A program made the position numbers and the translations under genes. The notes under the pieces are model-generated. The model was not told the DNA's origin. It made no database searches and worked only from the letters and a program-made list of their open reading frames with translations. Shown here one piece after another: positions 1-16,138 of a stretch of DNA of 64,000 bases. How positions within the stretch are numbered: position 1 is the first letter of the stretch; every line of letters starts with the position of its first letter. Source of the DNA: Cristatella mucedo (lineage: Eukaryota; Bryozoa; Phylactolaemata; Cristatellidae); the NCBI GenBank assembly GCA_009760855.2, contig WPIO01000099.1:990001-1054000 (forward strand), written 5' to 3'.

Positions 1-701
1 ACCCACTAAATGTAGTCCCAAACAGGTGTTTTTAAATTCTTTTTAAATGTGGTCAGGTCAGGGGATGTTCTGAAGCAGGTCGGGAGGGAGTTCCAGGCTT
101 TGGGAGCATATGAACTAAATGCACGGTCTCCAAAGGATTTGAGGTTTGTACGGGGTATTTGTAGGCTGTTGGATCCGAAAAGTGGGTGGTGCGATGCTTG
201 GCCTGATGGGGGAGTATGTCGGAGAGATAGGCTGGAGCCATAGAATGAAGGGACCTAAAAGTGAGCGACAAAACTTTGAAGTCAATCCGTTGCTTGACTG
301 GTAGCCAGTGCAGGTCGGCGAGAAGTGGAATAAAGTGGCAACTGTGACGCTCACGACAGACAAGCCTAGCTGCAGAGTTTTGCACCAGCTGCAATCGCCT
401 GATCGCACATGCCGGTAGGCCAGCGAGCAGTGAGTTGCAGAAGTCGAGACGGGATGTCACGAATGCATGGACCAACTTAGATGTGGTATCCTTATCTAAA
501 CAAGCCCGAATTTTAGCAATGTTATGAAGCTGAAAATAGGCAGATTTGACTGTGGAGCTGATATGGTCGTCTGACGAGAGGTCACTTTGGAATATGACAC
601 CTAGATTTTGAGCTGATTCAACTGGAGATATGCTGGCAGAGCCAGTTTTGAGCCTTTCTAATTTGTGAATCACACTGGGTTCACGCATAACTAGTAAGTT
701 A
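1..701 (-). mobile_element. L2/CR1-like LINE fragment, reverse transcriptase C-terminal part
   Basis: The minus strand encodes the end of a non-LTR retrotransposon ORF: a region around LLVMREPSVI, then [15 protein letters not shown], then [13 protein letters not shown]. The same sequence recurs in the copies at 48.4-49.6 and 59.4-61.5 kb. The frame shifts near the C-terminus, where the tail is read in another frame, so the copy is dead. Its 3' UTR lies beyond the left edge. The catalytic FADD motif is not in this fragment. The right end abuts a plus-strand piece of the same family, as expected if this copy was inserted into that one. Confidence 0.85.
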
Positions 702-978
702 TCACAGCATTTAGTTAGTAGGACCCTGTGATTCGTCCTTTGTGTGCTTGTGGGTGCTGACCCTGTGCATGCTGCCACCGTGCATACTGCCACTAACCAT
801 ATTTGCATGCTGACCCTCTGCATGTTGTCTCTAACCATATTATGCTTGTTGTCATTGAGCATGCTACCACTAATCATTCGATCATGCTTCCTTTGCAGCA
901 AATGTGAAGCACCTAGAAAGTGATTTAAGTTCTATGAGGCCACAGTACAAATGTGTCACTATTGTTATTACTATTACT
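702..978 (+). mobile_element. LINE 3' UTR fragment of the same family
   Basis: It starts at the end of the LINE ORF (CAGCATTTAG) and runs through the 3' UTR, with degenerate tandem GCTGACNCTGTGCATG units. It then has the pre-terminal TTTGCAGCAAATGTGAAGC and a decayed terminal stem-loop, ending in a short ATT-rich tail. It is non-coding and substantially diverged. Confidence 0.75.
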
Positions 979-3267
979 CATGCTTGCCACACGCACTTTC
1001 ATTGCTCGAACGCGGGCAACAATGCTCACGTGCTGATCTCACAATTCTCTAGATTGCAGGTTTTTCAATTTTCAAGGTTGCTTACTCACACTCCCATGCA
1101 TAGCTCACGAGTATCGAGGTACCTTAGCTTATCGGGGAGCTTCCAGCTAAGCAAAGAAACCTTGATCACGTCGATCGCTGAATGGCCGCTTGGATACCGT
1201 TCGTTTTTGAGCACTGTGTAAAATGTATATTCGTGTGGGACTCTATCGTCTTCAAGCGTACACACTCATCCTCATGAAAGCACACACATGCAGGCACACA
1301 TGCACGCATACACACACCCTCGTACTCGAGTCACAGAAAACTAGGCTGACTAGGTGGTTACATATCTAGGACCACGAAGAACATTATATAGGTATTGGAT
1401 TGTGATGGTGTGCATACCATGAGCAGCCAGATCCAAAGCTGCAAAGAACCTAGAGTAAAGGAGGTACTCACCAACTGACTCAGAATAAATAATGGAAAGA
1501 GCAGTACAAAAATGATAACGATCAGCTGATTCGGTCTTCATTGACAGAACCACACAGCCGGCAGTCAAAAGTGACTCCGGAGAGCTTGTTCGATATGGTT
1601 CAAACCTACGACGTAAGGTCCATAAAATGCAGCTGTTACTGTTAAAGTGAGCTTCACAAAATGAAATGCAACGGGGAGCGACGACGTGCGGCCGTTTCCT
1701 GGCCGCCCGGGAGCAGGAATGCGATCGCTGTCCAATCCAGCTACGTGTTCCCGGGCCAAAGACTATTGGGCAACCCGTGCAGGTGATAACCGACCGGATT
1801 CGGCAACACGAGGCTGCGACTTGGCAGCTTGCCTCGTGCCTACCCTGGCAGTACTGCCCGGCGGTGAAACAACTGGCAAGGGAACAAAGCTCCCAGCTTT
1901 ATTTCCACTTGTTGTTAGTAGAATCCATTAATAATTACTTGGGCTCTCAATTCTCCAACCATTTCAGCAGAACCGTATGTCAGAAGGGAAAACTGAATAG
2001 CCAGCCGGCTATTCAGGTAGTTCACAGACGGCCTGGATAACATCATAGAAAGCTGTCACATTCTAGTTGCCGCCACGTTGTGAGGTAAAATCTGCTGCCT
2101 TATCTGTTAATCCACTGCCACTGAACCAGCTCCTTTATGGATTTATTTTGGATTGTTTCTGTCGCCTGATATACGGAACAGTGACGCTGCTTACTCGGCA
2201 CAAGACTACTTCGTATATCCACGATTGCATCTTCAGTCTTGCTGAGAAAAAGACAAGGTCGACCACAAGACGCTGCCTAGCTTGAAGATCAACCAACCGC
2301 AACTGGGACATGCACGGCAGCAGAGAGCTTGCCTCCACTTAATGGCTGCAAGGCCAGCAGTCATCGGACCTGTGATGAATAAAACTTGGAAAGCCAATTG
2401 CCATATGGCCTGTCGACGGCCGTGGCCGTGCGATCGACAAATGAGTTGCTCAGCTAGTGGCTTTGTGTATTTTGGCTAAGCCGTGCACACTCGCACATTC
2501 ACCACCTTAGTAAGAAAGCCACACCTACACACGCCATCCTACGAACGTCTCAGTGGCTCCTAGCACCGTGCATCACAGCTCTGACCAGTCATAATCGATC
2601 ACACTCAAGGGCCGTTCGACCAATGGCGATCTTATTGGTACACGGCTGAGGCAGAAAAGCACTCGCGTCAGCTTAAATTATACCAGGCAGTAACTGCCCA
2701 AGCTCTAGGGACCTGGGCCTGAGCCACGTAACGATGAGCTTCCTGTGAAGAGCAGACAACCGAGCCACTCCCAGCCAAGGGCCACCAGCCCACCCGATGC
2801 CAAATCGATGAAGATACAACCGCAGGCCGACCTAGCTCACAATCGAGTTGTCCTGTTCAATTAGCATTCACTGCTCTATCGCTAATCAGGCCAGCCAAAA
2901 CCATAGATAAAAACGCAGCATATGCTAGCTAGCTAGCTCACGTCGAGGCCGGCAGCTAGAAAAAATCGCCCAGATCGGTGCAAACGATACACGGATGTAT
3001 ATTTTTTCTCAAAGAGGCAATAGCTCACCGTACGAAATTACGCACTCCATCCAGCGCACGAACAGTAAAGTAAGGAGGAGGGCACTCGGCAGCAGATCCC
3101 TGAGAGGACCAGGACGACTGCGGAACGCACGTATACACGCCGAGGAAAATAGACCGGCTCAGATCCCTGCTCGGTCGCCGGTGCTGCCGAAGGGCTCCTC
3201 AGCGAGCTGCTGTTGCACAAGCAGCGACGCTGTTGCCCGGCGACCGGCTTCCACCTCGGCTGCTCGC
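979..3267. other. Flank downstream of beta-tubulin 1; no gene recognised
   Basis: There is a short CA-rich patch near 1255-1330 and otherwise unique sequence of mixed composition. Open frames here are short and show no recognisable domain. It should include the 3' UTR of the minus-strand tubulin gene, but there is no AATAAA on that strand close to the stop codon. The nearest one I see is at about 2141-2146 (TTTATT on the plus strand). Confidence 0.5.
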
Positions 3268-8021
<4,754 letters not shown>

Positions 8022-8160
8022 TTTTCGGACAGAAGCAGAAACCGTGAACGCAAAGGTCTGAATGCGAGGGCGCGAATGCGGGACGTACGCCGGCGCTAAT
8101 GGAGCTCCGCTTCTGATTGGCTCATCAGATCAGACCGCCGCGTCCCATTGGCCGCCGCCT
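8022..8160 (-). promoter_or_regulatory. Promoter-side region of beta-tubulin 1 with two CCAAT boxes
   Basis: Upstream of the minus-strand ATG are two CCAAT boxes in gene orientation (ATTGG on the plus strand at 8116-8120 and 8147-8151), in CpG-rich DNA and with no clear TATA box. Gene 2 has GATTGGCTC at a similar distance (about 105 bp versus 95 bp), so the arrangement is shared. The promoter role is inferred. Confidence 0.5.
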
Positions 8161-8360
8161 ACACGGTTCCGGAAGTACCAGGAGCTCCGTGAGGTGACCC
8201 ATAGACATGTATACGGGTGCCCTAGTCCGCCATCTCGTAGATCACGCTTCATTTGCGGTCGAGAGCCACTATCTATGGGGGCAACCTAGCTCACGCTCGA
8301 TTAGCCGGACGAAATGGAGTGCGGCCTCCCGCGGCTGCTGTTTATTGAACTGGGGGACGC

Positions 8361-9019
<659 letters not shown>

Positions 9020-9021
<2 letters not shown>

Positions 9022-10232
9022 TGCTTCATTGATATCCCCGGCTATGCACTGATAAGAATCCACTACAAGGTACGGGACGTTAAAGGACCCAAGGCTGCCG
9101 ATTAAAGGCAGCCGATCAAAAACCGAACGCGAGCCACCGCTGGCGCGCGTGCGCTTGCAGATCCGCTGACTCATTGGCCACACGGAATCCACGTCGGCAT
9201 TCGCGCGCGTAAGTGCGCTCGCATCCCTTAACGATTACTGGCCGTAGATCGCCGCTGCCAGGTAAGGGCAACGCAGCTCGCCCAACGTACGCCTGCGCGG
9301 GGCTGCTGCCGCACGCTCGGCGGCGGCAAGCCGACGTAGCCCGGCGTCTCCTCCTCCCTCCCCCCCCCCTTCGAGCGAGAGATGCTCTCCATTGCCTCTC
9401 TGGGCTAAGCATGCACTCCGAGAGCGCGAGGAGGAAACGGACGCGAATCGCAAAGTAGGGCTGCCGCTTCTCGCTTCGGTTGCGACGAGACCGCCACACG
9501 CTCGCGCAGTAGACGCGCCGGCACAAGATGGAACGCTCGCGAAGAAAAGACGACGCGGCCGGGGGCGCGCGCGCGCGCGTGCGGGCGACCGAGCACTTCG
9601 CGCTCGCCAACGGGCGCTCGGTTGGTCTCCGTGACCCGGTCGCGCGTGCGGCATCCAATTCTCGAGCGGAGCTGTTGCAACAGCTCTCGGTGCATTGACT
9701 GCGCGACACTAAAATCTTCCTCTTCGACTCTACGCGGCCGTCGGGAATTTGCTTTTTCCTCCTTTCCCAGTTCCTGGCCGAAATGCCGGCCTCGCATCGA
9801 CGCGGCCCTCGCGCGAGACCCAGACGCGGCAGCCGGCGGGCGTTAGTCAACAGACGTCCGCGTAAGAGAGGACAGACTATCGGTATTCGCAAAAATAGGC
9901 CTCGGCTTTCAGGCAAAAGTAAAGTGCGGCCGACCCGACATCCGGATTTATCGAGCGCCGCAATACCGCCGGGGGTGGGTGGGGGCGCGCTACCGGGCCC
10001 GCAGCTTTAGAACCCCGCTGCGCGCGGAGGCGGCAGCGTTGTCCTCGTTCGTTTAATAGCGCCCTGAGAGAATTGTACTGGGCGCGAGTGCGGAGCCACA
10101 AAGAGTCCGAGTCAAGGTCGAGCGGCCGCCGAGAATAGAGTCGGTAAGTATAACTACCAGGTTATCGAGGAATCGGAAGCAGTCCCAGCAGGACGGCGTA
10201 GGACGGCTGGCTGCTAAAACTAGCGGTAATAG
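9020..10232. other. CpG-rich block, no gene recognised
   Basis: Very GC- and CpG-rich with (GCGC)n patches around 9565-9582. Several overlapping open frames exist on both strands, but they are Arg/Ala/Ser-rich, mutually overlapping and without recognisable domains, as expected from GC composition. The block may be a CpG island or an undetected 5' region. Confidence 0.45.
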
Positions 10233-10972
10233 CAATAATAATAATAATAATAATAATAATACATTTGATACAGCGCCCTCGGAGAACTGAATCTCTTACT
10301 ATACACTTCACATTTTCTGCCAAGGAAACACGATCGCTTGGTTAGTGGTAGCCTGCTCAAAAAAGAGGGGGCTTGGTTGGTCCAGTGGTTAAGGTGCTCG
10401 CCCCGACGTAAGGTCTGGCTGAGGTCGTGGGCTCGAGTGCTGAGGTATATGTGAAGCGCTTGAATGGAGATTTAGTTCTCATGGGGCGCTATACAAATGA
10501 ATTATATATATATATGTATATATAAGAAACCAAAAAATAACACGGTTAGGGCGACGTGCACAGAGTCAGTGCGCATAACCAGATTAGGGTCAAACCGCAG
10601 GGACCCACTAAATGCTGCGATAAATAGATGCGTTTTTAGCTTTTGTTTTAAAATTTGTTCAAGTCAGGAGATGCCATGAAGCAAGTAGCGAGTGATTTCC
10701 AGGCTTTGGGAGCACACGAACTAAAGGCACGGTTGCCAAAGGATTGGAGTTTGTACGAGGTAGAGGTGATCAGTTGCATTCCGAAAAGCGGGTGCTCAGC
10801 CTGGGGAGGTAGATCTGATAGGTAGGCTGGAGCCAAAGAATAAAGGGACCTAAAAGTTAGTGACAAAACCTTGAAGTCGATGCGTTGCTCGACTGGTAGC
10901 CAGTGCAGGTCGACGAGAAGTGGTGCGAAGTGGCAAGTGCCACGCTCATGACAGACAAGCCTAGCTGCAGAG
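10233..10972 (-). mobile_element. LINE 3' part, minus strand, interrupted by a SINE
   Basis: Begins on the left with (TAA)n and the inverted terminal stem-loop, continues through the 3' UTR, and resumes after the nested SINE (10367-10523). It then covers the ORF C-terminus up to the region complementary to the LADLHWLPV block. Multiple frame breaks make it a dead copy. Confidence 0.8.
10367..10523 (+). mobile_element. tRNA-derived SINE, family B
   Basis: The head has an A-box-like TGGTCCAGTGGTTAAGG and a B-box-like GGGCTCGAGTGC. The 3' part, AAGCGCTTGAATGGAGATT then GTTCTCATGGGGCGCT, is a stem-loop matching the 3' end of the LINE family around it. It ends in an AT tail and sits inside a minus-strand LINE copy, so it is younger than that copy. 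Confidence 0.85.
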
Positions 10973-11539
10973 CAGTCGCTGTAAGGAGAGAATGTGTGAC
11001 TTTCGGTTCAAAGCAGATGTACAGACTTTAGTTTTGCTACCACCTCAGTTAACTTGGCACGTTCCGCAGGTGGTCTACCTCGCGAAGCTTGGTGTATTCA
11101 TTCAAACGGCGGCTGTGCCGCCTGAAAACGAGCACGATGACGTGACAGCAAGGCACAGGAGGTGCAATGCTGGATCGTCTCGACGCCGGGAACAGGTCCC
11201 GCAACGACGCGGCCCTTGCGAGAACAAGACGCGGCAGTGGGTGGTCAGCAAGTAGGCGTCGGCGTTAGGACGACAGACCGTCGGAATTCACAACTTAGTG
11301 CTCAGCTTTATAGCGCAGTCATAGAAGGGCGACTTCGCCGACATCCGCTAGTTTATTAATCCGCCAACTCCGATCCCAAATGGCGACTGCTTTGCCCGTT
11401 TTTAAATGGAGATTTTTAAGACTACGATATTCTCCAGATTACGTTCGCACGCCAGCCGAGCGCGGGCGACGTTTGTGCCTTGCTAGCATTGTAAAATCGT
11501 AACTAGTTTAAAACGCGAGCTATACATATAATACGTAAC
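10973..11539. other. Unassigned sequence between LINE and foldback fragment
   Basis: No repeat family or gene recognised. Open frames are short and not conserved in appearance. Confidence 0.4.
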
Positions 11540-11790
11540 GTAAAGTATTGTATCTCCGCGTATAACTCCACAAAGCCACAACGATTATGTGGGTGTCAGA
11601 CAAGAGAGTTTTGTATAGCTCACTCAAAGCCTATGTGGCTTTTGGTACGCATTCGGTAGTCAACAAAGAGAAAGTGAGAAGCATAGGTGGGTCAGGAGAG
11701 CAGTTGAGGTAGTGAGTAGCATGGAAGTAGCAACTCAGAACGGCTGCAAACGATGTGCCGCAGTTGGCAGCAGGAGAGTATACGTCAGAG
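11540..11790 (+). mobile_element. Foldback/MITE fragment (left part)
   Basis: Starts GTAAAGTATTGTATCTCCG and continues through ACTCCACAAAGCCACAA and GAGAAAGTGAGAAGCATAGG, matching the left half of the complete foldback element at 50433-50860. The right inverted terminus is missing. Confidence 0.7.
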
Positions 11791-11913
11791 TAGTGAAATT
11801 TCATTCGTTCAGTGCCCTAGGAGAATAACTTTAACTTTAAATTTAACTCTGAGGCGTTTCGCATGCGCAGCAGGGTTCGACTCCACGACCCTGGCCGTTT
11901 AATGCGAGCACGT

Positions 11914-12090
11914 AGCCGCCACGGCACACTAGGTAAAGTGGTTGCTCGTCACGACCTCGGCCGGTCCCGAGGTCGTCGGTTAGAATCCCTACGGTTGGCG
12001 ATCCTTTATCGCCGCTGCGAGCGGCGGCTGCGATAGCCTTAAGGGCTTTTCTGCCGCTATGCAAAAAGAGGCAGGCTGCTAAATCGGCTA
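11914..12090 (+). mobile_element. SINE family A copy with compensated hairpin
   Basis: tRNA-like head (GCACACTAGGTAAAGTGG) with a mutated B box (GGTTAGAATCC). The body hairpin reads GCCGCTGC / GCGGCGGC where other copies have GCCACTGC / GCAGTGGT. An A-T pair has become G-C on both sides, so pairing is preserved. Confidence 0.8.
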
Positions 12091-12130
12091 GCGTGTAACC
12101 CTCGGAGCGGCACAATTGCCCAGCAAAGTA

Positions 12131-12205
12131 AAGGGGGGCGGTGGCATGCGGGGGGGGGGGGAGGGGCCTTTAAACGGGGGGGGGGAAGGGGGCGGTGGCA
12201 TTCGC
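12131..12205 (+). repeat. Duplicated G-rich tract with G-quadruplex potential
   Basis: Two copies of GGGGGCGGTGGCATNCG flank long G runs (12 and 10 G) separated by a short CCTTTAAAC. Four or more G runs lie within 75 bp on the plus strand. Confidence 0.7.
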
Positions 12206-14186
12206 AAGCACTGCCAGTAGCAGTAGGTGCGGGCCTTCCGCAGGTACCGCTCTCTCGGGGATATCGCTGGGTAGGCGGACTTGCTCTGATACTCGCGGTA
12301 CACTTTGCCGATCTTGGCCGAGTTCCGTAGAGGATCGGGAGAGATTATCGCGCAAAATTCGGACCTACAGCGATCGCGGATTTACACGGCCGCGCGACGA
12401 CCGATTAGCCCAGATCGCGTGAATTCAGCCGAGGCGGCTGCTAGCTCGGCGGCGGCTCGCGCGACCGCAGCGATGCGTGGCGGTAGCGGCTCGGCACCCA
12501 CCTCTGCGCGATACCGGCTACAAGAAAAGCGCGATCTCTAGCGCGCGCGTGCGCGCGTGCACTCCGGCATCGCGCCGCTACTCAGCTTGCGAGCGCGTAA
12601 GTGGAAATGTGCAGCCTCAGCTGAAAGGAGCGAGAGACGAAGAGACGACGAGACGAGTTCGGTGGAGCTCAGTGGCCTCAGCGGTGGCTCCTCAATGGGG
12701 GGGGGGGCAGAAGCGCAGAGCACGGGGGCAAGCACCCGAGGCGACAGCACCGATACCCGCACGACGAGGCAAAATTTGATTGCATTTCATCGTAACATCT
12801 ACTTATTAGCGCAGGCTGTTCATTACGAAACCCCAATCCCACGCGTTCGACGCCCGTTCTGCGGTCTCTGCCTTTCCGCTGGTACAGTTAACCGCAGTCG
12901 CCACGACCGAGTCGCAGCCGAGGCGACGAAGCGCGAGACGGGCAAGCGAGCGTACGCGAGCGTCGCGATGCGCTCGCGTGAGTCGCGACACTCGCCATCG
13001 TTGCCCTGCAGGCTGGAGGGGGAGGAGGGCGCGGCTCGGCCCACTTCTCGAGTCGGACGACGTAGCGAATGGCGGCGGTGCAGGAGAACGCCGACTCCGA
13101 CTCCGAAGGGGGCTTTCGCGCACGCGTAGCCGAGCGCGGCGCCGAGAGAACATGGGGCCCTCACACGAGAGTGGCTTGAGGCTGGGCCGGAAGCGGAAGA
13201 GCGAACGGCCGCTGAGCGGCGAGTGCGGGCGCGAAAAGTAGCCGCGCGAATAAGCTCGTACGGCTCGAGGCGGCGGCGGCGTGCGCGCGCGCCGCGTGAG
13301 TTCACTCGCGGCCGACCGAGGAGCTGCGTCGGCTCAGATCCTCCCTCAGGCGCGGAGCCCCGACGGCCAGGAGGACAGGTTCGCGCGCCGCGCGCGCCGC
13401 CGCGACAATCGCCCCGCTACCGCCTAGCCGAGAGCTAAGCCCTAGGCCGCCGGCCATCCAGCGCAGAAGGAAAAGGCGGACGCAGGCGCCTGCCTCTGGC
13501 GCCTGCGTCCGCAGAAACGCGACGTCGACGTCGCTCGCGCTCAGCGTCTCCGGGCGTCTCCGGGCGAAGGCCGGACGCGCAGAACTGGCAGGCGGAAGCG
13601 TCGGCCGCCAGCGGCGCCGCTGCCTCAGCAGGCCACCCGCAAACCCCAGTCGACTAGGCCGCCGCTTCGCAGGGAGCGGGGGGTGGGGGGGGGGGAAGCA
13701 AAGGCAGCTCCTCATTGGCGGGCTCTCTTTGGGATGTTACTCTTGGGTCAACCAGCTTGCGCTGGAATTCGGCTGAGAACGTTCGCAGTCGGTGCTCGTG
13801 ACTCCGCACAGCGAGCGGAGCAAGCGAGCGAGTGGAAGCTCCCAAAACAGTTTTCCTTTTACTGGCGGACAATCGGAGAGCACGTCTGACGAGAATGTGC
13901 CGCACAGCCTGCAGACGGCGTCTTATTCGTGCGAGTGCCTGGCTAGGATGCTATCGATCGCCGCCAGGCTGATTGCCAGGGTAGCACGTACGCAGGGCTG
14001 CCGACTGCCGGCTAACGGCAGCGGCCGCTTATTGCTCCAATAAATACACCGCGCAGCTGGCCTTGTCTGTCATGTATGTCGCAATTGCAGCATTACGCCT
14101 CTTTTCACCGACCTGCACCGACTCCCCGCCAAGCAGCGTTTCGACTCTAAGATTTCGTCACTCTCTTTTAGGTCTCCTCGTTCTCT
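12206..14186. other. CpG-dense block, no gene recognised
   Basis: Extremely CpG-rich and without TE signatures. Open frames on all strands overlap each other and give Arg/Ala/Ser-rich proteins, so none is supported. A perfect 15-bp hairpin lies at 13476-13512. The block could be a CpG island with a promoter or an unannotated transcript; the sequence alone cannot decide. Confidence 0.4.
13476..13512. repeat. Perfect 15-bp inverted repeat, 7-base loop
   Basis: GCGGACGCAGGCGCC at 13476-13490 is exactly inverted at 13498-13512 around TGCCTCT. It would form a very stable GC hairpin. Confidence 0.9.
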
Positions 14187-14270
14187 TAATAATGACAATA
14201 CACCGATAAAGCGCCCTCAGAGAACTATATCTCTCTCTCTCTCTTTCTCTCCACTTTACGCACGCTGCAT
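14187..14270 (-). mobile_element. LINE/SINE-B 3' stem-loop fragment
   Basis: (TAA)-rich start then GATAAAGCGCCCTCAGAGAA and a CT-rich loop, that is, the LINE 3' terminus on the minus strand. Only the terminal ~80 bp is present. Confidence 0.7.
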
Positions 14271-15140
14271 ATAAAGCTATACCAAATATTCGGTGGGAAC
14301 ATCCGCAAGCAGCAGGCACACCAAGCAGCAGGCGCGAGCAAGTAAGCAGGTGCATGCACGCGAAAGACGAATCGCGATAACGCTCGCAACTCGGCCACTG
14401 GCGGCAACCGTCCGTCGCTGCAAACGGCAGCTTCCCGCGGACGGCAGCAGCTCGCTCCACGGTACCGTGGAGGCACGCACTGCCCCGGCTCGGCAGGGGC
14501 TACAATACGGCGGCGTCGATACGTCTTTCGACGCGAGACTGTCTCACATGTCTTACATTCACGACATTCCAACTTCCGGAATCTATATCCTTTCGCAGAA
14601 TGACGCACCAACCCGTCTAATTTGCGGCAGAAGAGCGCAACAGTAACCATTTATGCTCGTACGTCGCAATGCCAGCACCGCGCTCGGGGTCGCTGCGAGG
14701 TCGCGTGCCGCGCCGCGTTCGCCGCCGCCTAGCGCTCCTAGGCCGAGCAAGGCGTCCGGTGCGGCGGCGCCCGCAGAGTTCCGGCGACTCCTCAGGGCTG
14801 CCCCACCCCCACTCTTTCGGAAGTCGCTGCAGCCACCAGCCACATCGGTGTGGCTGGTGCTCGCGCCGCGGTGCGGCTGCCAGAGCCCGCCGTCGTGAAG
14901 ATAATGGTAATGTAATATCATAATATGTCGTTTGTGTAGTACCCTAAGATGTCCAAATCTCTATGCCGGCGCTTGACAAATCGCCGTAAGACAATCAGTA
15001 GCCAACGGTTCGTGACGTGCGCGGTATCGAGCAGGCAAAAGCAACGACGTACCGTGCTTAGAGCGAGGCATGCTGGAGCGTACGAGTAGACACTCATGGC
15101 TTGAAGGACCTTCGGCTAGTAACGTTTCATTATAATAATA
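14271..15140. other. CpG-rich sequence, no gene recognised
   Basis: The GC-rich part (14400-14900) lacks recognisable domains in any frame; then unique sequence up to a SINE. Confidence 0.4.
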
Positions 15141-15301
15141 CTTGCTGATTTAACAGCCTCTCTTTGTATAGCGACAGAAGAGCCTTGACGGCTATCACCA
15201 CCGCTTGCGATAAAGGATCGCCCACCACAGGATTTGAACCCACGACCTCGGGGCCGAGGTTGTGAAAAGCAACCGCCTTACCTAGTGAGCCATTACGGCT
15301 C
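15141..15301 (-). mobile_element. SINE family A, minus strand
   Basis: Read on the minus strand: the tRNA-like head with AGGTAAGGCGGTTGC, a B-box-like GGTTCAAATCC, the body hairpin, and the 3' GCTGTTAAATCAGC signature. Confidence 0.8.
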
Positions 15302-15499
15302 AACGTTTGCAAGATCGTGCACCGGTCGCGAGCGCCAACCACAACGAACGAAAAAAAAATTAAGTTTTCTCCCGAGTACGAACAGCCGCCAGGAACAGCG
15401 AACAGTATGCATCTTGAGCTGACATTTAAAGTGTTCAAGGTCATTGCTGGCAGTGACCATACGCGTGTAGGCGAGTTATGATAATAAGAACATTGGCAT

Positions 15500-15575
15500 C
15501 ATGATAATAGTAATAGCACTGGATAAAGCGCCCGAAGGTAAGTCAATCTCTTTCTAGACGCTTTAAATTTCTGCA
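15500..15575 (-). mobile_element. LINE 3' terminal fragment
   Basis: CACTGGATAAAGCGCCC followed by CAATCTCTTTCTAGACGC: the LINE terminal stem-loop in reverse orientation with some decay. Confidence 0.65.
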
Positions 15576-16008
15576 TCTCGTCTATTTTATAGCAGCTCTC
15601 TTTATTCGGGATTCTCGGCTTGTGCCTCAATAGTCTGCGACGGGTGCAGAACTGAGGCAGCTCGCTCTCCGGTCGAGCGTCGTAGCTGCGTCTGCAGCGC
15701 GAACTACTTGTGTCTGAGCTTCGCTTGCTCACTTAACGATCGACGCATCGAATCGATTTGCAGAGCCCTGGCTCTCACAGGTCGCTCTAATCGCCAGCGC
15801 GGTCGCTTATCTATTTATAGGCTTACCATCTCCCGACGAGCACGGATGCCGCCGGCTCCTCAGCATCTCTGGTCGCTTCAACTTCCCTCAAACTAATTTG
15901 ATGTCTTCTGGCGATCGAGCCGCTCCAGCTAGCTTGCACCGCCAGTCTGAAACTTGCCTCTTTGGGTACGGTCACTGCTTGCAATGACACTGCATTCTCC
16001 CAAGCTCC

Positions 16009-16138
16009 GAACTGGTTTGGCAGTGGTTAAGGTGCTCGGACCGATCGAGCATGGTTGAGGTAGTGGGTCTGAGCTCCGTGGCATATGGGAAGTGCCTGAA
16101 TAGAGATAAAGTTCTCTTATGGCGCTATACACATACAG
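16009..16138 (+). mobile_element. SINE family B
   Basis: TTGGCAGTGGTTAAGGTGCTC head and a B-box-like region, then GCCTGAATAGAGATAAAG and GGCGCTATACACAT, the LINE-like tail. Substituted but complete in outline. Confidence 0.75.

Noticed and set aside
9116-9916. 266-aa minus-strand open frame in the CpG-rich block
   Set aside because: Arg/Ala/Ser-rich, overlapped by several equally long frames on both strands, no domain; explained by GC composition and lack of TA-rich stops.
12557-13305. 190-aa and 160-aa overlapping frames
   Set aside because: Same reasoning: compositional open frames on opposite strands, no splice signals or conserved motifs.
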